DNA of 64,000 nucleotides from Thalassobacterium sedimentorum (GCF_031127905.1 NZ_JARXIC010000009.1:62001-126000); one strand, 5' to 3'; positions 1-9,751 are shown, counted from the stretch's first letter. The notes: generated by a model not told the origin, from the sequence alone. A program made the numbers and translations.

Positions 1-1860
1 CTTATTCATGGGCTTCTTGCTTGGGAAAATTTGAATTCCATCCTTCTCTTCCAACTCCTTGGCAAGGCGTGGACTGATCAAAATCGCATTGTCCCAAGTT
101 AACTTGGTCATTGGATCCGGACATTCCATCATCCAGCCATTGTTGGCGTAACGACCGTCGCCCGCATGTGAACTAGCAGCGAAGCGAACGTCCAACTTCG
201 AAGCATTGAGTTCAGGCGCTTCGAGATCCGCAGCAAGTACAGCCGAAGTGAGATCCGCATTGCCAGTCTTGACAGCCGTAAAAGCAGAACCATCGAGCAC
301 ACCATCACTGAGAAATTTATTAAAGTCACGACCACCCTGTAGCTTAAATGTGGCTTGCACGATGGAATACGGATCCGTCGTCGATGCACCCACAAGACGC
401 GCCAAGACTTCCAACTCATTAAAGGTCGGAAATAATGGCTCAATCATCGGCTGCACAGGCACGAAGGTGCCATCAAAAGTGCGACCATCTCCCCAACTTT
501 CTAGATAGTGGGATGCAGCGATCACCAAGTTGGCTGCCTTCGCAGTCTCATTCTTTTCGCTACCAAAATAAATGCTTTCTGTCGCCTTCGTTTGGGCCGC
601 AGCCCAATCAAGATCAACGGGTGCACTATAAACAGGATTTCCACCAAGAATGATCAAGGTCTGAACATCGCCCTGACTCAAACGCGTAACCGCATCAGTG
701 ATGCCAGCTTCTGGCTCGGCCACAGATACATATTTAACAGGAGCCGCCAGCTTTTCATTAATCGCAATCACGATCGCATGCACTGATTGTGATAAATGCT
801 CCCCTGCCACAACGATCGCATGACCTTTATTGGCCGCCAAGTCAGAGGCACACTCTTCGATCCACTTCGCATCAACATGAAGTGAAGTCGCAGCTTTTTT
901 AGCACTCGCAGGAAGGCGCACACCCAAGGCATCAGCCACCTGAGCAATAAAAGCGCCCATTTGGCTACTGCTCAAACGTAAACGGTGATCAGCCATCGAA
1001 CCGGTCGATGTTAAAGAACTTTCGACCGCATAAAGGCGGCTCATTTTGGTCGCATCCTTCGAATTCTTTACCTTGCGCGTTTTGACAAAGTCGCGAGCCA
1101 AACCGATGGACGCATCGGCATTTAATAGGAAATCTGCATCCAATGATAGCACACGCTTAGCTTTGCTAAACTCCGGGATCGAGCGCAGTGTTTGACCGAA
1201 CACTGCCTGAGCAGCCTGCTCCGAAGTACTTTGATCAATGGCAGTATACTCAGTCCAAGTCGCCTGAGGAAAAGTTTTCTTGATCTGTGCAACCAATGCG
1301 GCACGGCTGGGTGATGTACTTGGTTCAGCTAAAAATACCAAGCCCTTTCCTGCGTCAGCCGTATGCACTTGATGAATCGCAGCGAGACGGTCACGCACAG
1401 CACTTTCACTCAAACTGCTCTTGGTGGCACGATCCGGATCGTAAAGATCCAGTATGCTGGCTTGAGTGTAGACAGAAGTCGCGCCTCCATAAGGTTGGTA
1501 ACTAGGGTTACCTTCGACCTTGGTAGGACGTCCGGCCTGAGTCTCCACGATCACAGGCACATTATCACGTGCGCCCGGTTGCGAAGAAGTATAATAAACC
1601 GGCACACCGGGAATCAAATTCTCCGGTTGCTTGGAATAGGGCAGTATCGTCTGCTCAGGACGACGGCAACCGGCCATGCCCAGGCCAGCCAGACCGAAGG
1701 ACGCGGCCATAACCTTCATAAATTGACGGCGATTGACACCTTCCATTTCGGAGGCACCGGCAGGGAACTCGCGCTCCACCCATTCCGTGAAGGCGGGTGT
1801 TTCTGCGAGATCATCTAGGCTCTTCCAATAGCGAGGACCTGAAAATTCAGAGTGATTCAT
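1..1860 (-). CDS. actB: Alternative complex III iron-sulfur/molybdopterin-like subunit ActB (partial, N-terminal part)
   Basis: Open frame from the ATG at 1860 running off the left edge, so about 620 N-terminal residues are visible. The protein opens [20 protein letters not shown]. At about residues 42-65 it has a twin-arginine motif (NRRQFMK) followed by a hydrophobic stretch ending in Gly-Cys (LGMAGC), so it is probably Tat-exported and perhaps lipid-anchored. The next part resembles the catalytically inactive molybdopterin-oxidoreductase-like half of ActB. In this family the Fe-S clusters are C-terminal, outside this window. It lies 17 bp downstream of the pentahaem ActA gene on the same strand, the usual order in alternative complex III (quinol to cytochrome c or cupredoxin) operons. 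The rest of the operon should lie to the left. Confidence 0.88.
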   Translation of the reverse strand, partial: MNHSEFSGPRYWKSLDDLAETPAFTEWVEREFPAGASEMEGVNRRQFMKVMAASFGLAGLGMAGCRRPEQTILPYSKQPENLIPGVPVYYTSSQPGARDNVPVIVETQAGRPTKVEGNPSYQPYGGATSVYTQASILDLYDPDRATKSSLSESAVRDRLAAIHQVHTADAGKGLVFLAEPSTSPSRAALVAQIKKTFPQATWTEYTAIDQSTSEQAAQAVFGQTLRSIPEFSKAKRVLSLDADFLLNADASIGLARDFVKTRKVKNSKDATKMSRLYAVESSLTSTGSMADHRLRLSSSQMGAFIAQVADALGVRLPASAKKAATSLHVDAKWIEECASDLAANKGHAIVVAGEHLSQSVHAIVIAINEKLAAPVKYVSVAEPEAGITDAVTRLSQGDVQTLIILGGNPVYSAPVDLDWAAAQTKATESIYFGSEKNETAKAANLVIAASHYLESWGDGRTFDGTFVPVQPMIEPLFPTFNELEVLARLVGASTTDPYSIVQATFKLQGGRDFNKFLSDGVLDGSAFTAVKTGNADLTSAVLAADLEAPELNASKLDVRFAASSHAGDGRYANNGWMMECPDPMTKLTWDNAILISPRLAKELEEKDGIQIFPSKKPMNK

Positions 1861-1877
1861 AGCTCAAATAAAATCGA

Positions 1878-2531
1878 TTAACGGTGGCAGCCAGAGCAGC
1901 TTTGCGGCGGATTGACCTTCCAGTCGTGAACGAAGCCAACAGCTTCCTGTTTAAAGTCTTCAGTATCAGGGCGCTCCCAATCCAGATTATAGACTTCCTC
2001 AGTTGGGCGAATGGACTCCTCCGGATTACGGTGACAATCCAAACAAAATGTCATGCTGAATGACTTTTCATGCTGCACGATTTCCATCTCATCCACACGC
2101 CCATGACATTCCACACAGCTAATGCCACGATTTACGTGTACCGAGTGATTAAAGTAAACATAATCTGGCGTTTTATGCACGCGCACCCATGGAATGGGCT
2201 CACCCGACTCATAACTCTCCTTAACCGGAGCTAACATGGGATCGTCCTTACGCACCATGCTGTGGCAGGTCATACACACATTACTAGCTGGAACATTGGA
2301 GTGCTCGGAACGGTCCACATATGTGTGACAGTAGCGACAGTCAATTTCCAGTTGGCCAGCATGCAAGGCATGGCTAAAAGCGACCGGTTGCACAGGGGCA
2401 TAGCCCACACGTGTGTATTTAGGTGTTGCGTAATACGTCACGCCTAACACGACCGCCGTCTTGATCAGGATAATTGCAACAATTACTTTAATCGGGATCG
2501 TGTTGACCCACTTTGGAAATACATTCGCCAT
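1878..2531 (-). CDS. actA: Alternative complex III pentahaem cytochrome c subunit ActA
   Basis: 217 residues with one N-terminal membrane anchor (about residues 13-34, IKVIVAIILIKTAVVLGVTY) and five CxxCH haem-c motifs: CRYCH, CMTCH, CVECH, CLDCH and CSGCH, the last at the extreme C terminus. One anchor plus five haems and a cytochrome c7-like arrangement is the signature of ActA, the electron-exit cytochrome of alternative complex III, acting on the periplasmic side. It is followed 17 bp later by actB. A small Tat-like gene lies 51 bp upstream. A generic multihaem NapC/NirT protein is unlikely because of the actB neighbour. Confidence 0.93.
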   Translation of the reverse strand: MANVFPKWVNTIPIKVIVAIILIKTAVVLGVTYYATPKYTRVGYAPVQPVAFSHALHAGQLEIDCRYCHTYVDRSEHSNVPASNVCMTCHSMVRKDDPMLAPVKESYESGEPIPWVRVHKTPDYVYFNHSVHVNRGISCVECHGRVDEMEIVQHEKSFSMTFCLDCHRNPEESIRPTEEVYNLDWERPDTEDFKQEAVGFVHDWKVNPPQSCSGCHR

Positions 2532-2582
2532 TGCTTTTAAGTAGTAAAATTCGGTGAAGCTAGCCGCTTACATAAAACAGGA

Positions 2583-2810
2583 CTAGGCCTTACGCGCTAC
2601 AGCTCCCTTAGCTGTACGAACCCGCGCCATCGCACTCGACTGAGGCAAACCAGCAGATTCAGTTGTTGCGCCCTTTGAGGCTGTTTTCATTCGATTGCTG
2701 CGATCACCGCCACTGAAGCGGGCAATCGACGCAACAGCCCAAGCCCCGGCAATTGCCAAGCCTGTGCGTTTGAGAAAATCTTTTCGGTTAGTGGTAGGTT
2801 CGCTGTCCAT
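2583..2810 (-). CDS. Small protein with a Tat-like N terminus, upstream of actA
   Basis: 75 residues if started at the ATG at 2810 (MDSEPTTNRKDFLKRTG...); a longer frame opens at 2852. The N terminus has NRKDFLK, which resembles a twin-arginine motif with Arg-Lys in place of Arg-Arg, followed by a hydrophobic stretch (about residues 17-29). The remainder is short, basic and rich in Ala, Ser and Thr. I do not recognise a family. Its position as apparent first gene of the actA-actB operon suggests a small exported accessory protein, but that is inference only. The 294 bp upstream (2811-3104) holds no gene I can support and probably contains the operon promoter. Confidence 0.5.
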   Translation of the reverse strand: MDSEPTTNRKDFLKRTGLAIAGAWAVASIARFSGGDRSNRMKTASKGATTESAGLPQSSAMARVRTAKGAVARKA

Positions 2811-3104
2811 GCGTCGTAAAAAAGGACTGTTAAAAGTGCCGCTAATTGGCATGGCAACCGTTTTTTACAAGAGATGATAAAACAATGGAACATAATTCGC
2901 CCAACGCTGTAGCGACTGAGTATCAGTCTCAATAATAAACCCCCATAAATAGCCGCCAGCCCGCATAAACTAGGCATTCTTGAAATTCATCAGACCTAAA
3001 ACATGAGCAAACTAATGAGATTCGCGAAAGGAACATTTGGAGCAAAATAAGTGAACTGCATACCTCCGATAAGTTACCCTGTTGACAGAAAGTTTCACTG
3101 CCAG

Positions 3105-5102
3105 CTAGACAGCATATTTCCTCAAAGCACGAGTCGTTACCCAAAAGCTGGAAACCAGCATAATCAATGCTGCCGCAACAGGATGTAACAGGCCACCTGC
3201 TGCCAAGATAATCCCAACGAGATTATAAGCCACCGCATAGATCAAATTCCCTCGTAAGCGCCGATGAATATCGCGTGCGATCCGAATCGCCTGCGGAATA
3301 ATCTCAAGCTGATCTCCAGTCAGCTGCGCCATTGCCACGGATCGAGCAAGCCCAGTGCCCGAGTGCATCGCAATCGAGCCCTCGGCCTGCGCCATGGCAA
3401 CGGCATCATTGATACCATCACCAACGAACAATGGATACTGCCCCGATTGCTTGGCCTCACCAACACACTTCTCCTTATCTGCAGAACTCAGACCCGATTG
3501 AATCACCACAGAATCCGGCAATAACAGCTCCGGCAATGGATCGCCCGTTAAAACCTGCGCGCTGATTTGCAGGTCCTGTAATTGCTGCCAGAGCTGCTTC
3601 ACCCCGTCACGGATCTGTTCCTGTAATACAAAGCAAGCCACGACCTGCTCGCCAACGTAAACAAACACCCGACGCCCCCCGGTCTCGTGCAACTGACCCA
3701 CAACCGCCTCAATGCACGCATCAGACTTTGCCAGATTAGCCTCCCCCACACGGATCGCCAGAGGTGATGGCGTCCAATCAAGTTCAAAAGCAATCCCCTG
3801 CCCCGCCAACGTACGTAAGCCTGCAGTCTTCACAGCTACCTTAGAACTTTGCGCATCAAGATAATTCACTAAAGCCCGCGCCACAGGATGCTTCAAACTT
3901 GACTCAACCTCCAGCACTGATGCTAGCAAGCGTTCTTTTTCAATCGGTAAATTCGGGGCTAACCACAGTTCAGCCACTCGCAAGGTCGATTCACTCAGAG
4001 TTCCAGTTTTATCAAAGAAAATCCTCTGAGTGCGAGCGAGCGCATCAATAAATGCACCGTCGCGACTAACCAGACCTAATTGCGCCAATCGAAAGAGCCC
4101 TTGGGAAATTGCCACTGGAGTGGCCAAACCTAATGCACAGGGGCATGCCACCAACAGCACTGTCATGCTGTTAAGGATTGCATCCATCCACAATCCCATA
4201 CAGCTCCATACAATTGCGGTCGCCAAACTCACACCCACCACCACAGGTAAAAATACTCGAATCAAATCATTAGCCTGGGTCTGTAAATCCGACGGTCGCC
4301 CATCCGCCGCTTCCACCGCCTGCAAGATCCCATCCAACTCACGGACCCCCTTGCCGCGCGCGACAAGCACTTCGAAGCTACTATCTACCGCCCAAGTCCC
4401 AGCACGCACCCGATCACCGACACGCCGCACCACTGGCAAGGGCTCACCCGTCAATGCCGTTTCTTGCACATACCCCACACCACTGCAAATAATACCATCA
4501 AGGGTAAACGCCGCCCCGGGGACCACACGCACACGAGCTCCTGGCGCAACCTGCGCGACCGGCCGCAGCTCCCAACCGCCTTCTTCCAACTGAACAAGCG
4601 CCTCATCAAAGCGCTCGCGCAATCGCGCACTCTCCAATCTCAATTGAGAGTGCGAACGCTCGCCTAACATTCGGCCAAAGGTATAAATCGCAATGACGAT
4701 CGCTACGATCTCATAATACACCGAACCTCGCCCCGAAATCGAGCCCACAACAGAGCCCACAAAGGCTCCTAACAAACTCACCGTAAAGAGCCCTTCGATC
4801 GAAAGATGTCGTCGACGTATCATGCCAAATGTAGATACGAACAGCGGCCCCCCAAGAAAGGCCATCACCACTAGCGCGGAAAAGATTAAGCCCCCATGCA
4901 AAATCCAATATGCAACTGATGCATAAGGAGGCGGCGTCATATTCAAAGCCAAAGAAAACACCATTCCCTGCCCCGCAAACACACCTGCAATCGCAATCCG
5001 CAACCAAGCGCGAGAGAGCTTCAGATCCAGATCGTCACAATCATCTTCACGACGACAAACAATCGTAGGTTTCGATGATGTGGACTCTGGATTCAATGAC
5101 AT
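3105..5102 (-). CDS. Cu(I)-exporting type P1B ATPase without N-terminal metal-binding domain
   Basis: 665 residues from the ATG at 5102, which has GGGGTGA about 9 nt upstream; a GTG at 5111 is an alternative. P-type ATPase motifs are all present: TGEPLP in the actuator domain, CPC in a membrane helix (LLVACPCALGLATP), DKTGT (phosphorylated Asp), the HP nucleotide-binding motif in SSLKHPVA, and GDGIND. The YN pair in AVAYNLVG and the MLVSS motif near the C terminus are the Cu(I) determinants of the P1B-1 group. There is no CxxC-type HMA domain at the N terminus. Together with the oxidase and cupredoxin genes in this window, a role in supplying or exporting copper for respiratory enzymes is plausible. 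Confidence 0.87.
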   Translation of the reverse strand: MSLNPESTSSKPTIVCRREDDCDDLDLKLSRAWLRIAIAGVFAGQGMVFSLALNMTPPPYASVAYWILHGGLIFSALVVMAFLGGPLFVSTFGMIRRRHLSIEGLFTVSLLGAFVGSVVGSISGRGSVYYEIVAIVIAIYTFGRMLGERSHSQLRLESARLRERFDEALVQLEEGGWELRPVAQVAPGARVRVVPGAAFTLDGIICSGVGYVQETALTGEPLPVVRRVGDRVRAGTWAVDSSFEVLVARGKGVRELDGILQAVEAADGRPSDLQTQANDLIRVFLPVVVGVSLATAIVWSCMGLWMDAILNSMTVLLVACPCALGLATPVAISQGLFRLAQLGLVSRDGAFIDALARTQRIFFDKTGTLSESTLRVAELWLAPNLPIEKERLLASVLEVESSLKHPVARALVNYLDAQSSKVAVKTAGLRTLAGQGIAFELDWTPSPLAIRVGEANLAKSDACIEAVVGQLHETGGRRVFVYVGEQVVACFVLQEQIRDGVKQLWQQLQDLQISAQVLTGDPLPELLLPDSVVIQSGLSSADKEKCVGEAKQSGQYPLFVGDGINDAVAMAQAEGSIAMHSGTGLARSVAMAQLTGDQLEIIPQAIRIARDIHRRLRGNLIYAVAYNLVGIILAAGGLLHPVAAALIMLVSSFWVTTRALRKYAV

Positions 5103-5220
5103 AGCGTACACTCACCCCATGTGTGAGAAGCTCAAGTCGCAAGGCGAAAAAGCGATAAAGCCATTGCTAAAGTCACTGATCTATCAATACGTGAAAACCA
5201 GCACAGCTACGAATCCCAAG

Positions 5221-6279
5221 CTAAGCGTCGACCACATCCATGCTGGTTGCGAGGTCGGTTTGAGCTTGAGCATGAGGATCTGCCTTAGCCTTCTCCAATT
5301 TAGTACGATACCGCTTCAATTGCTGTGCAGTTAAGGTAGCAATATTACAAATCGGCTCACCTGGCTTTACCGCTGGCATGGTAGCCATGCCCAAAACGAT
5401 GCCATTATTAGGCGAAATTAATACGTTTTGCTCTACCCCCATAATACTATAGGTCGTTGCCACAGCTTGATCAGCTTCAACGAAATCACCGGGACTGACA
5501 TGAAATTTCAAAATGCCTCCCACGGTCGCTCGCACCCACTGCATCTTGCGCACCTTTGCCAAGAATGGTGGTCGTATCTGCGGCTCTTCGATCATCCCCA
5601 AACTCGAAAGCACATTACGTATACCTTGAGTCCCAATTTGCAAAACACTGGGCTCCACCTTACAGGGCTCTCCAGCTTCTAAAATAATAGTCGGACACCC
5701 ACGACGTGTGGACTCGCGTCGAAAAGACCCCAACGGGCCCTTACCATCCACCACCATAACGCAGCCAAAAGCCTCCGCCAATCGTCGCGCATCCGTATTC
5801 GTCAAATCGGCCCGTATATTTGGAAAGTTTGTGCGTTGTGACGCAGCAGTGTGTAAGTCGATTCCGTAATCACACTTATCCACAAGCTCAGTCATTAAAG
5901 TGTTGGCAATGCGACCAGCTAAGCTCCCTTTTTTCGAACCGGGAAAAGATCGATTCAAATCACGCCGATCGGGCAGGTAACGTTCATGCGTCTCAAAGCC
6001 AAACACATTCACAACAGGAGCCAGGACCAAAGTTCCACATGTCAAATCAACGGTTTCACCGAAAAGAAAATCATGGATGATGCCCGTACCGTTAACCTCA
6101 TCGCCATGAATCGCAGCTGTGATAAAAATAGTCGGGCCGTTTTTTTTTGCCCGCATCACACGCAACGGAATGCAAATTTTATCTCCCGTATAGGTTTCTG
6201 AGATTTCGAGGCGAACATCCTTGGACTCTCCCAATCGAATACGATCACCCGCGATCGAAAATACTTTAGAACGCGGCAT
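5221..6279 (-). CDS. Succinylglutamate desuccinylase/aspartoacylase-family metallocarboxypeptidase
   Basis: 352 residues. The zinc-site motif AAIHGDEVNG (about residues 53-62) and the later DLHTAA are the hallmarks of the AstE/AspA M14-like family. The C-terminal third (about 250-320: IMGVEQNVLISPNNGIVLGM) resembles the beta-barrel-like lipoyl/biotinyl-type tail seen in many AstE-like proteins. The start codon directly abuts the rimK stop codon (6280), so the two are translationally coupled. Family members release an amino acid from an N-acyl or amide bond. Beside a glutamate ligase, this one may remove or process the ligase product, but its substrate cannot be read from sequence. Confidence 0.85.
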   Translation of the reverse strand: MPRSKVFSIAGDRIRLGESKDVRLEISETYTGDKICIPLRVMRAKKNGPTIFITAAIHGDEVNGTGIIHDFLFGETVDLTCGTLVLAPVVNVFGFETHERYLPDRRDLNRSFPGSKKGSLAGRIANTLMTELVDKCDYGIDLHTAASQRTNFPNIRADLTNTDARRLAEAFGCVMVVDGKGPLGSFRRESTRRGCPTIILEAGEPCKVEPSVLQIGTQGIRNVLSSLGMIEEPQIRPPFLAKVRKMQWVRATVGGILKFHVSPGDFVEADQAVATTYSIMGVEQNVLISPNNGIVLGMATMPAVKPGEPICNIATLTAQQLKRYRTKLEKAKADPHAQAQTDLATSMDVVDA

Positions 6280-7473
6280 CTAAGCCCCCTCTCCTTCCGC
6301 AGGTATCTTCTTCAACTTACGACGTTTTTTCTTAGCCAAACGCTCAGGCAGAAAAGTGCTCAGCGCAATCTGACTGCCATAGCAAAGCAGACTATCCCCT
6401 TCCATGATCTCACGTTCTTTACGCGGATTGGCAATCTGCTCACCACCACGTGTCAAACGCAGCACCACGATATCACGCTCGCGTAAACCACTCGACTCAA
6501 TCGTTTGTCCCACAATCGGCGCATTAGGAGCCACGTTAAATTCGGTCACGGTATATCCCTTCGTCAGTGACAGACGTTCACGGATATTGAAATTACCAAA
6601 TTTTATCTGTTCTTCGGTGAACTGAATAATCTCCCCCGCGATGTCGAGCCCTGTCGCGCCTTCGATTCCTTCCAAGCCCGGCGAGGAATTCACTTCCATA
6701 ATCACGGGACCATCCTTACCTTCCAACATATCCACCCCCGCGACCTTTAGATTAAGGATCTGCGCCGCACGCACTGCTGTGCGCTCGTAGGCCTCGTCGA
6801 GTTTTACAATTTCAGTCTTACCGCCACGGTGGACATTACTGCGAAACTCCTGCCCCACGGCTGTGCGCCGCATCGCTCCCACAACCCGGTCTCCCACCAC
6901 AAAGGCTCGTATGTCACGCCCCTTCGATTCGGAAACAAATTTCTGAACCAACACATTTTGTTGCACGCTGGAAAGGGTCTCAATGATAGCTTCAGCCACC
7001 TTGTTGGACTCGGCCAAAATCACCCCGACCCCCTGTGTCCCGGAAAGTAATTTAATCACCACCGGAGCCCCCCCCATCTCCTGAATCGCCTGCAAGATAT
7101 CTCTTTGATTTCTAACAAAAGCGGTTTCAGCAATCCCGATATCATGACGACTGAGCGCCTGCATCGAGGAAAGTTTATCACGTGAAGCAAGAATAGAATC
7201 AGCTGTATTCAAGCAGAAGGTACCCATTTGCTCAAATTGCCGCACCACAGCCGTACCATAAAAAGTGACCGAAGTACCAATACGTGGAATAATCGCATCA
7301 TAGTGGCTAATCGGCTTACCCGCATACGTGACATCCGGCTCGCCCTGCCGCAAGTAGAGGCCAAATTTAAGCGTATCAAAAATACGCACTTTGTGCCCAC
7401 GCGCAAGTGCGGCTTCACGCAGACGCTTCGTGCTATAGAGCTTGGGCCCACGAGAGAGGATTGCGATATTCAT
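6280..7473 (-). CDS. rimK: RimK-family ATP-grasp amide ligase fused to a C-terminal TrkA-C (RCK_C) domain
   Basis: 397 residues from the ATG at 7473 (MNIAILSRGP), the start that matches RimK; in-frame sequence continues 10 codons further upstream. Residues 1-300 are a full RimK-like ATP-grasp enzyme (RDKLSSMQALSRHDIG; ATP-site VIKLLSGTQGVGV; metal-binding VIMEVNSSPGLEGIE). RimK adds glutamates to ribosomal protein S6 or makes related peptides. Residues about 315-382 (EFNVAPNAPIVGQTI...GDSLLCYG) match the TrkA-C/RCK_C fold of potassium-channel regulators, followed by a basic tail (KKKRRKLKK). E. coli RimK has about 300 residues and lacks this extension. The next gene on this strand is aspartoacylase-like; the gene before it is retropepsin-like. 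Confidence 0.87.
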   Translation of the reverse strand: MNIAILSRGPKLYSTKRLREAALARGHKVRIFDTLKFGLYLRQGEPDVTYAGKPISHYDAIIPRIGTSVTFYGTAVVRQFEQMGTFCLNTADSILASRDKLSSMQALSRHDIGIAETAFVRNQRDILQAIQEMGGAPVVIKLLSGTQGVGVILAESNKVAEAIIETLSSVQQNVLVQKFVSESKGRDIRAFVVGDRVVGAMRRTAVGQEFRSNVHRGGKTEIVKLDEAYERTAVRAAQILNLKVAGVDMLEGKDGPVIMEVNSSPGLEGIEGATGLDIAGEIIQFTEEQIKFGNFNIRERLSLTKGYTVTEFNVAPNAPIVGQTIESSGLRERDIVVLRLTRGGEQIANPRKEREIMEGDSLLCYGSQIALSTFLPERLAKKKRRKLKKIPAEGEGA

Positions 7474-7567
7474 AATATAGATGGCTAGCAACGACTGTCC
7501 CATAACGCCGGCATTGTATCGAATGCTGAAATCTAGCAGCGAAGGACAACCGCTAAGTATTTAAATG

Positions 7568-8026
7568 TTAAGTCGACTCGTCCAAATCACGGACTTTTCT
7601 GCGTGGACGTGTGACGTGTTTTTGGGAAGAATCGACTAGAAAATCACCTTCCAGTGCTTTTCTTCCCAAAAGTATGCGGCAGACCATGCTTTCACGCGAA
7701 ACAAGACTGAACTCGACCTCTTTCTGCCGACCGTGAATCACTACATTAGTACGCACAAAGTAGCGCTCATGCTCCTCTCCATTACTCGAACGAACATGTG
7801 TCTGATGGTCAATAGGCGCAACCACTGTCTTGGTGCGCGAACGGTCTTTACGATCTAAAACGATATCAAACTGCAGCTGATTATCAGGCAGCTCAACGAC
7901 TCTGCATACATCGAGCGCTGAACGCCTCGCACCTGTATCACTTTTGGCGATGATAGACTCGATCCCCCAATCAGGCAGATCAACTGTCTCCTTCCAGCCA
8001 ATAATTTTAAGTTTCTTTGCGCTCAT
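7568..8026 (-). CDS. rimB: RimB-like retropepsin-fold 'ATP-dependent zinc protease' family protein (DUF785)
   Basis: 152 residues from the ATG at 8026 (MSAKKLKIIGWKE); a longer frame opens at 8098 with an atypical N terminus. It contains the aspartyl-protease signature AKSDTGARRSALD (Asp-Thr-Gly-Ala), the GRKALEGDFLVD segment and a basic C terminus, matching the DUF785/RimB family. This family has the retropepsin fold, although older annotation calls it a zinc protease. It is the first gene of the rimB-rimK-aspartoacylase cluster, 94 bp before rimK. Such trios are known from comparative surveys of ATP-grasp amidoligases. The target peptide is unknown. Confidence 0.84.
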   Translation of the reverse strand: MSAKKLKIIGWKETVDLPDWGIESIIAKSDTGARRSALDVCRVVELPDNQLQFDIVLDRKDRSRTKTVVAPIDHQTHVRSSNGEEHERYFVRTNVVIHGRQKEVEFSLVSRESMVCRILLGRKALEGDFLVDSSQKHVTRPRRKVRDLDEST

Positions 8027-8089
8027 AACAGATTTTCGCGTTACAGCAGGCCGCTTCACCTCCCAACAGAGATTTGGTCTGAACTCGTC

Positions 8090-8109
8090 GGGCGCCACTA
8101 GTGGCGCCC
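8090..8109. repeat. Perfect 20-bp palindrome between the M42 peptidase and rimB
   Basis: GGGCGCCACTAGTGGCGCCC equals its own reverse complement over all 20 bases. It sits in the 98-bp gap downstream of the peptidase stop and upstream of rimB. As RNA it would form a GC-rich hairpin. There is no following U tract on either strand, so it is not a standard intrinsic terminator. It may be a protein-binding site, an RNA-stabilising hairpin or a repeat-family member. Confidence 0.8.
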
Positions 8110-8124
8110 AAACCTAAAGAACAA

Positions 8125-9249
8125 CTACCAAATGCCACGTTCACCTTTATTCAGCGATTTAGCGACAGCTACCAGCAGTTGCACCGTATGTTCTATATCC
8201 TCGAGATCCACCATTTCGCTGGGAGTGTGCATATAACGCAGCGGAATCGAAAGCAAACCAGTAGCGATTCCAGACTGTGCCACCTGAATCGCACGCGCAT
8301 CAGTGCCAGTCGGGCGTGGATCTGCTTCCACTTGATATGGGATCTTATTCTTCTCCGCAGCACCTATGATGATATCAAATATAATAGGATTAATATTAGG
8401 ACCGCGGCAAACGATGGGGCCGCCACCTTGCTTAAAACTACCATACTTACGATGATCGCAATCAGGCGAATCCGTCGCGTGCCCCACGTCCACTGCAATT
8501 GCAAAATCCGGGTTTTCGGAAAATGCTGCAGTCATGGCACCACGGGTGCCAATTTCCTCCTGAGTAGTGGCGGCCGCAGTCACACGTGCCGCCAACTTCT
8601 CCTTGGTCAGACGTCGCACAGCTTCCATCACTGCATAGGCACCCGCCTTATCATCGAAGGCGCGGGCCACACCAACGCTTCCACGAATCAACTCAAAACT
8701 CTGATCATAGACTGCGGTGTCGCCAATACCGACCACTTTCTCTGCCTCTGCACGCGAGTTGACCGCAATATCAATCCAAATTTCATGCGTTTCTGGCACT
8801 TTCTTACGATCCTCTGGGCTCATCAAGTGGATGGCCCGCTTGCCTGTAACCCCCTTAACAATACCATTCTTAGTCAAAATAGATACCCGACGCCCGGAAA
8901 TCATCGATTTGTCATGACCTCCAAGAGTGTCGAAATATAGAAATCCTTCATCATTAATATATGTAATGATCAGCCCCAGTTCATCAATGTGTCCGGCAAA
9001 CAGTAGCTTAGGGTCCCCATCCGGATTTACTGTAGCAAAGCGATTGCCCATGGTGTCGCGGCGGTAAGTAGCGACTTCGTTTTCGACATATCGATCGAGC
9101 ACCGCTTGTGCTTCGTATTCCGCCCCCGTGGGAGAGCGAGCATTTAAGAGATCAACCAAGAATTCAGGAGCTTCGTAAGCTTTACTGTTCTTGGAGACGG
9201 ATTTCTTAGCTGTTTTCTTTTTAGGCATGCCACTACTCTTACGCATCAT
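8125..9249 (-). CDS. M42 family metallopeptidase (glutamyl/leucyl aminopeptidase-like)
   Basis: 374 residues. Metal ligands and catalytic residues fall in the expected order: AGHIDELG (His, Asp), RAFDDKAG (bridging Asp), TTQEEIGTRGA (catalytic and ligand Glu), AVDVGHATD (Asp) and RYMHTPSEM (His). This is the layout of di-zinc M42 aminopeptidases, which form large cytosolic assemblies that trim peptides. The N terminus is lysine-rich (KKKTAKKSVSKN). Starts at 9249, 9246 or 9228 (MPKKKTAKK) are all possible. It lies upstream of rimB on the same strand, so peptide turnover linked to the RimK cluster is possible but unproven. Confidence 0.88.
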   Translation of the reverse strand: MMRKSSGMPKKKTAKKSVSKNSKAYEAPEFLVDLLNARSPTGAEYEAQAVLDRYVENEVATYRRDTMGNRFATVNPDGDPKLLFAGHIDELGLIITYINDEGFLYFDTLGGHDKSMISGRRVSILTKNGIVKGVTGKRAIHLMSPEDRKKVPETHEIWIDIAVNSRAEAEKVVGIGDTAVYDQSFELIRGSVGVARAFDDKAGAYAVMEAVRRLTKEKLAARVTAAATTQEEIGTRGAMTAAFSENPDFAIAVDVGHATDSPDCDHRKYGSFKQGGGPIVCRGPNINPIIFDIIIGAAEKNKIPYQVEADPRPTGTDARAIQVAQSGIATGLLSIPLRYMHTPSEMVDLEDIEHTVQLLVAVAKSLNKGERGIW

Positions 9250-9275
9250 GTTCGGATAGCAAAATCATTTAGCAT

Positions 9276-9318
9276 AAAAAAGGCGGCCTCACATAAGAGT
9301 CCTCCCTAATAATGCCGC
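9276..9318 (-). terminator. Possible weak intrinsic terminator after glnK
   Basis: On the minus strand a GCGGC/GCCGC stem with a long loop is followed by six T residues (plus-strand A run at 9276-9281). The stem is only 5-6 bp, so this is a tentative call. Confidence 0.35.
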
Positions 9319-9378
9319 AGTAATACACTGCGCGCACTGGAAGGTACAATGAGCTTAAATGCTCAAATATATCTATAG

Positions 9379-9732
<354 letters not shown>

Positions 9733-9751
9733 TTAAATTGAGTGTTTACTA

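Noticed and set aside
4030-4593. Plus-strand open frame of about 187 codons
   Set aside because: It is antisense to the copper ATPase and has no family features; the ATPase motifs cover this stretch.
3105-5102. Truncated copper ATPase because it lacks the HMA domain
   Set aside because: Many P1B-1 ATPases, including oxidase-linked ones, naturally lack it; all core motifs are present.
8101-8940. Long plus-strand open frame (about 279 codons)
   Set aside because: It is antisense to the M42 peptidase gene, whose catalytic motifs are all intact on the minus strand. The plus-strand product has no recognisable features.
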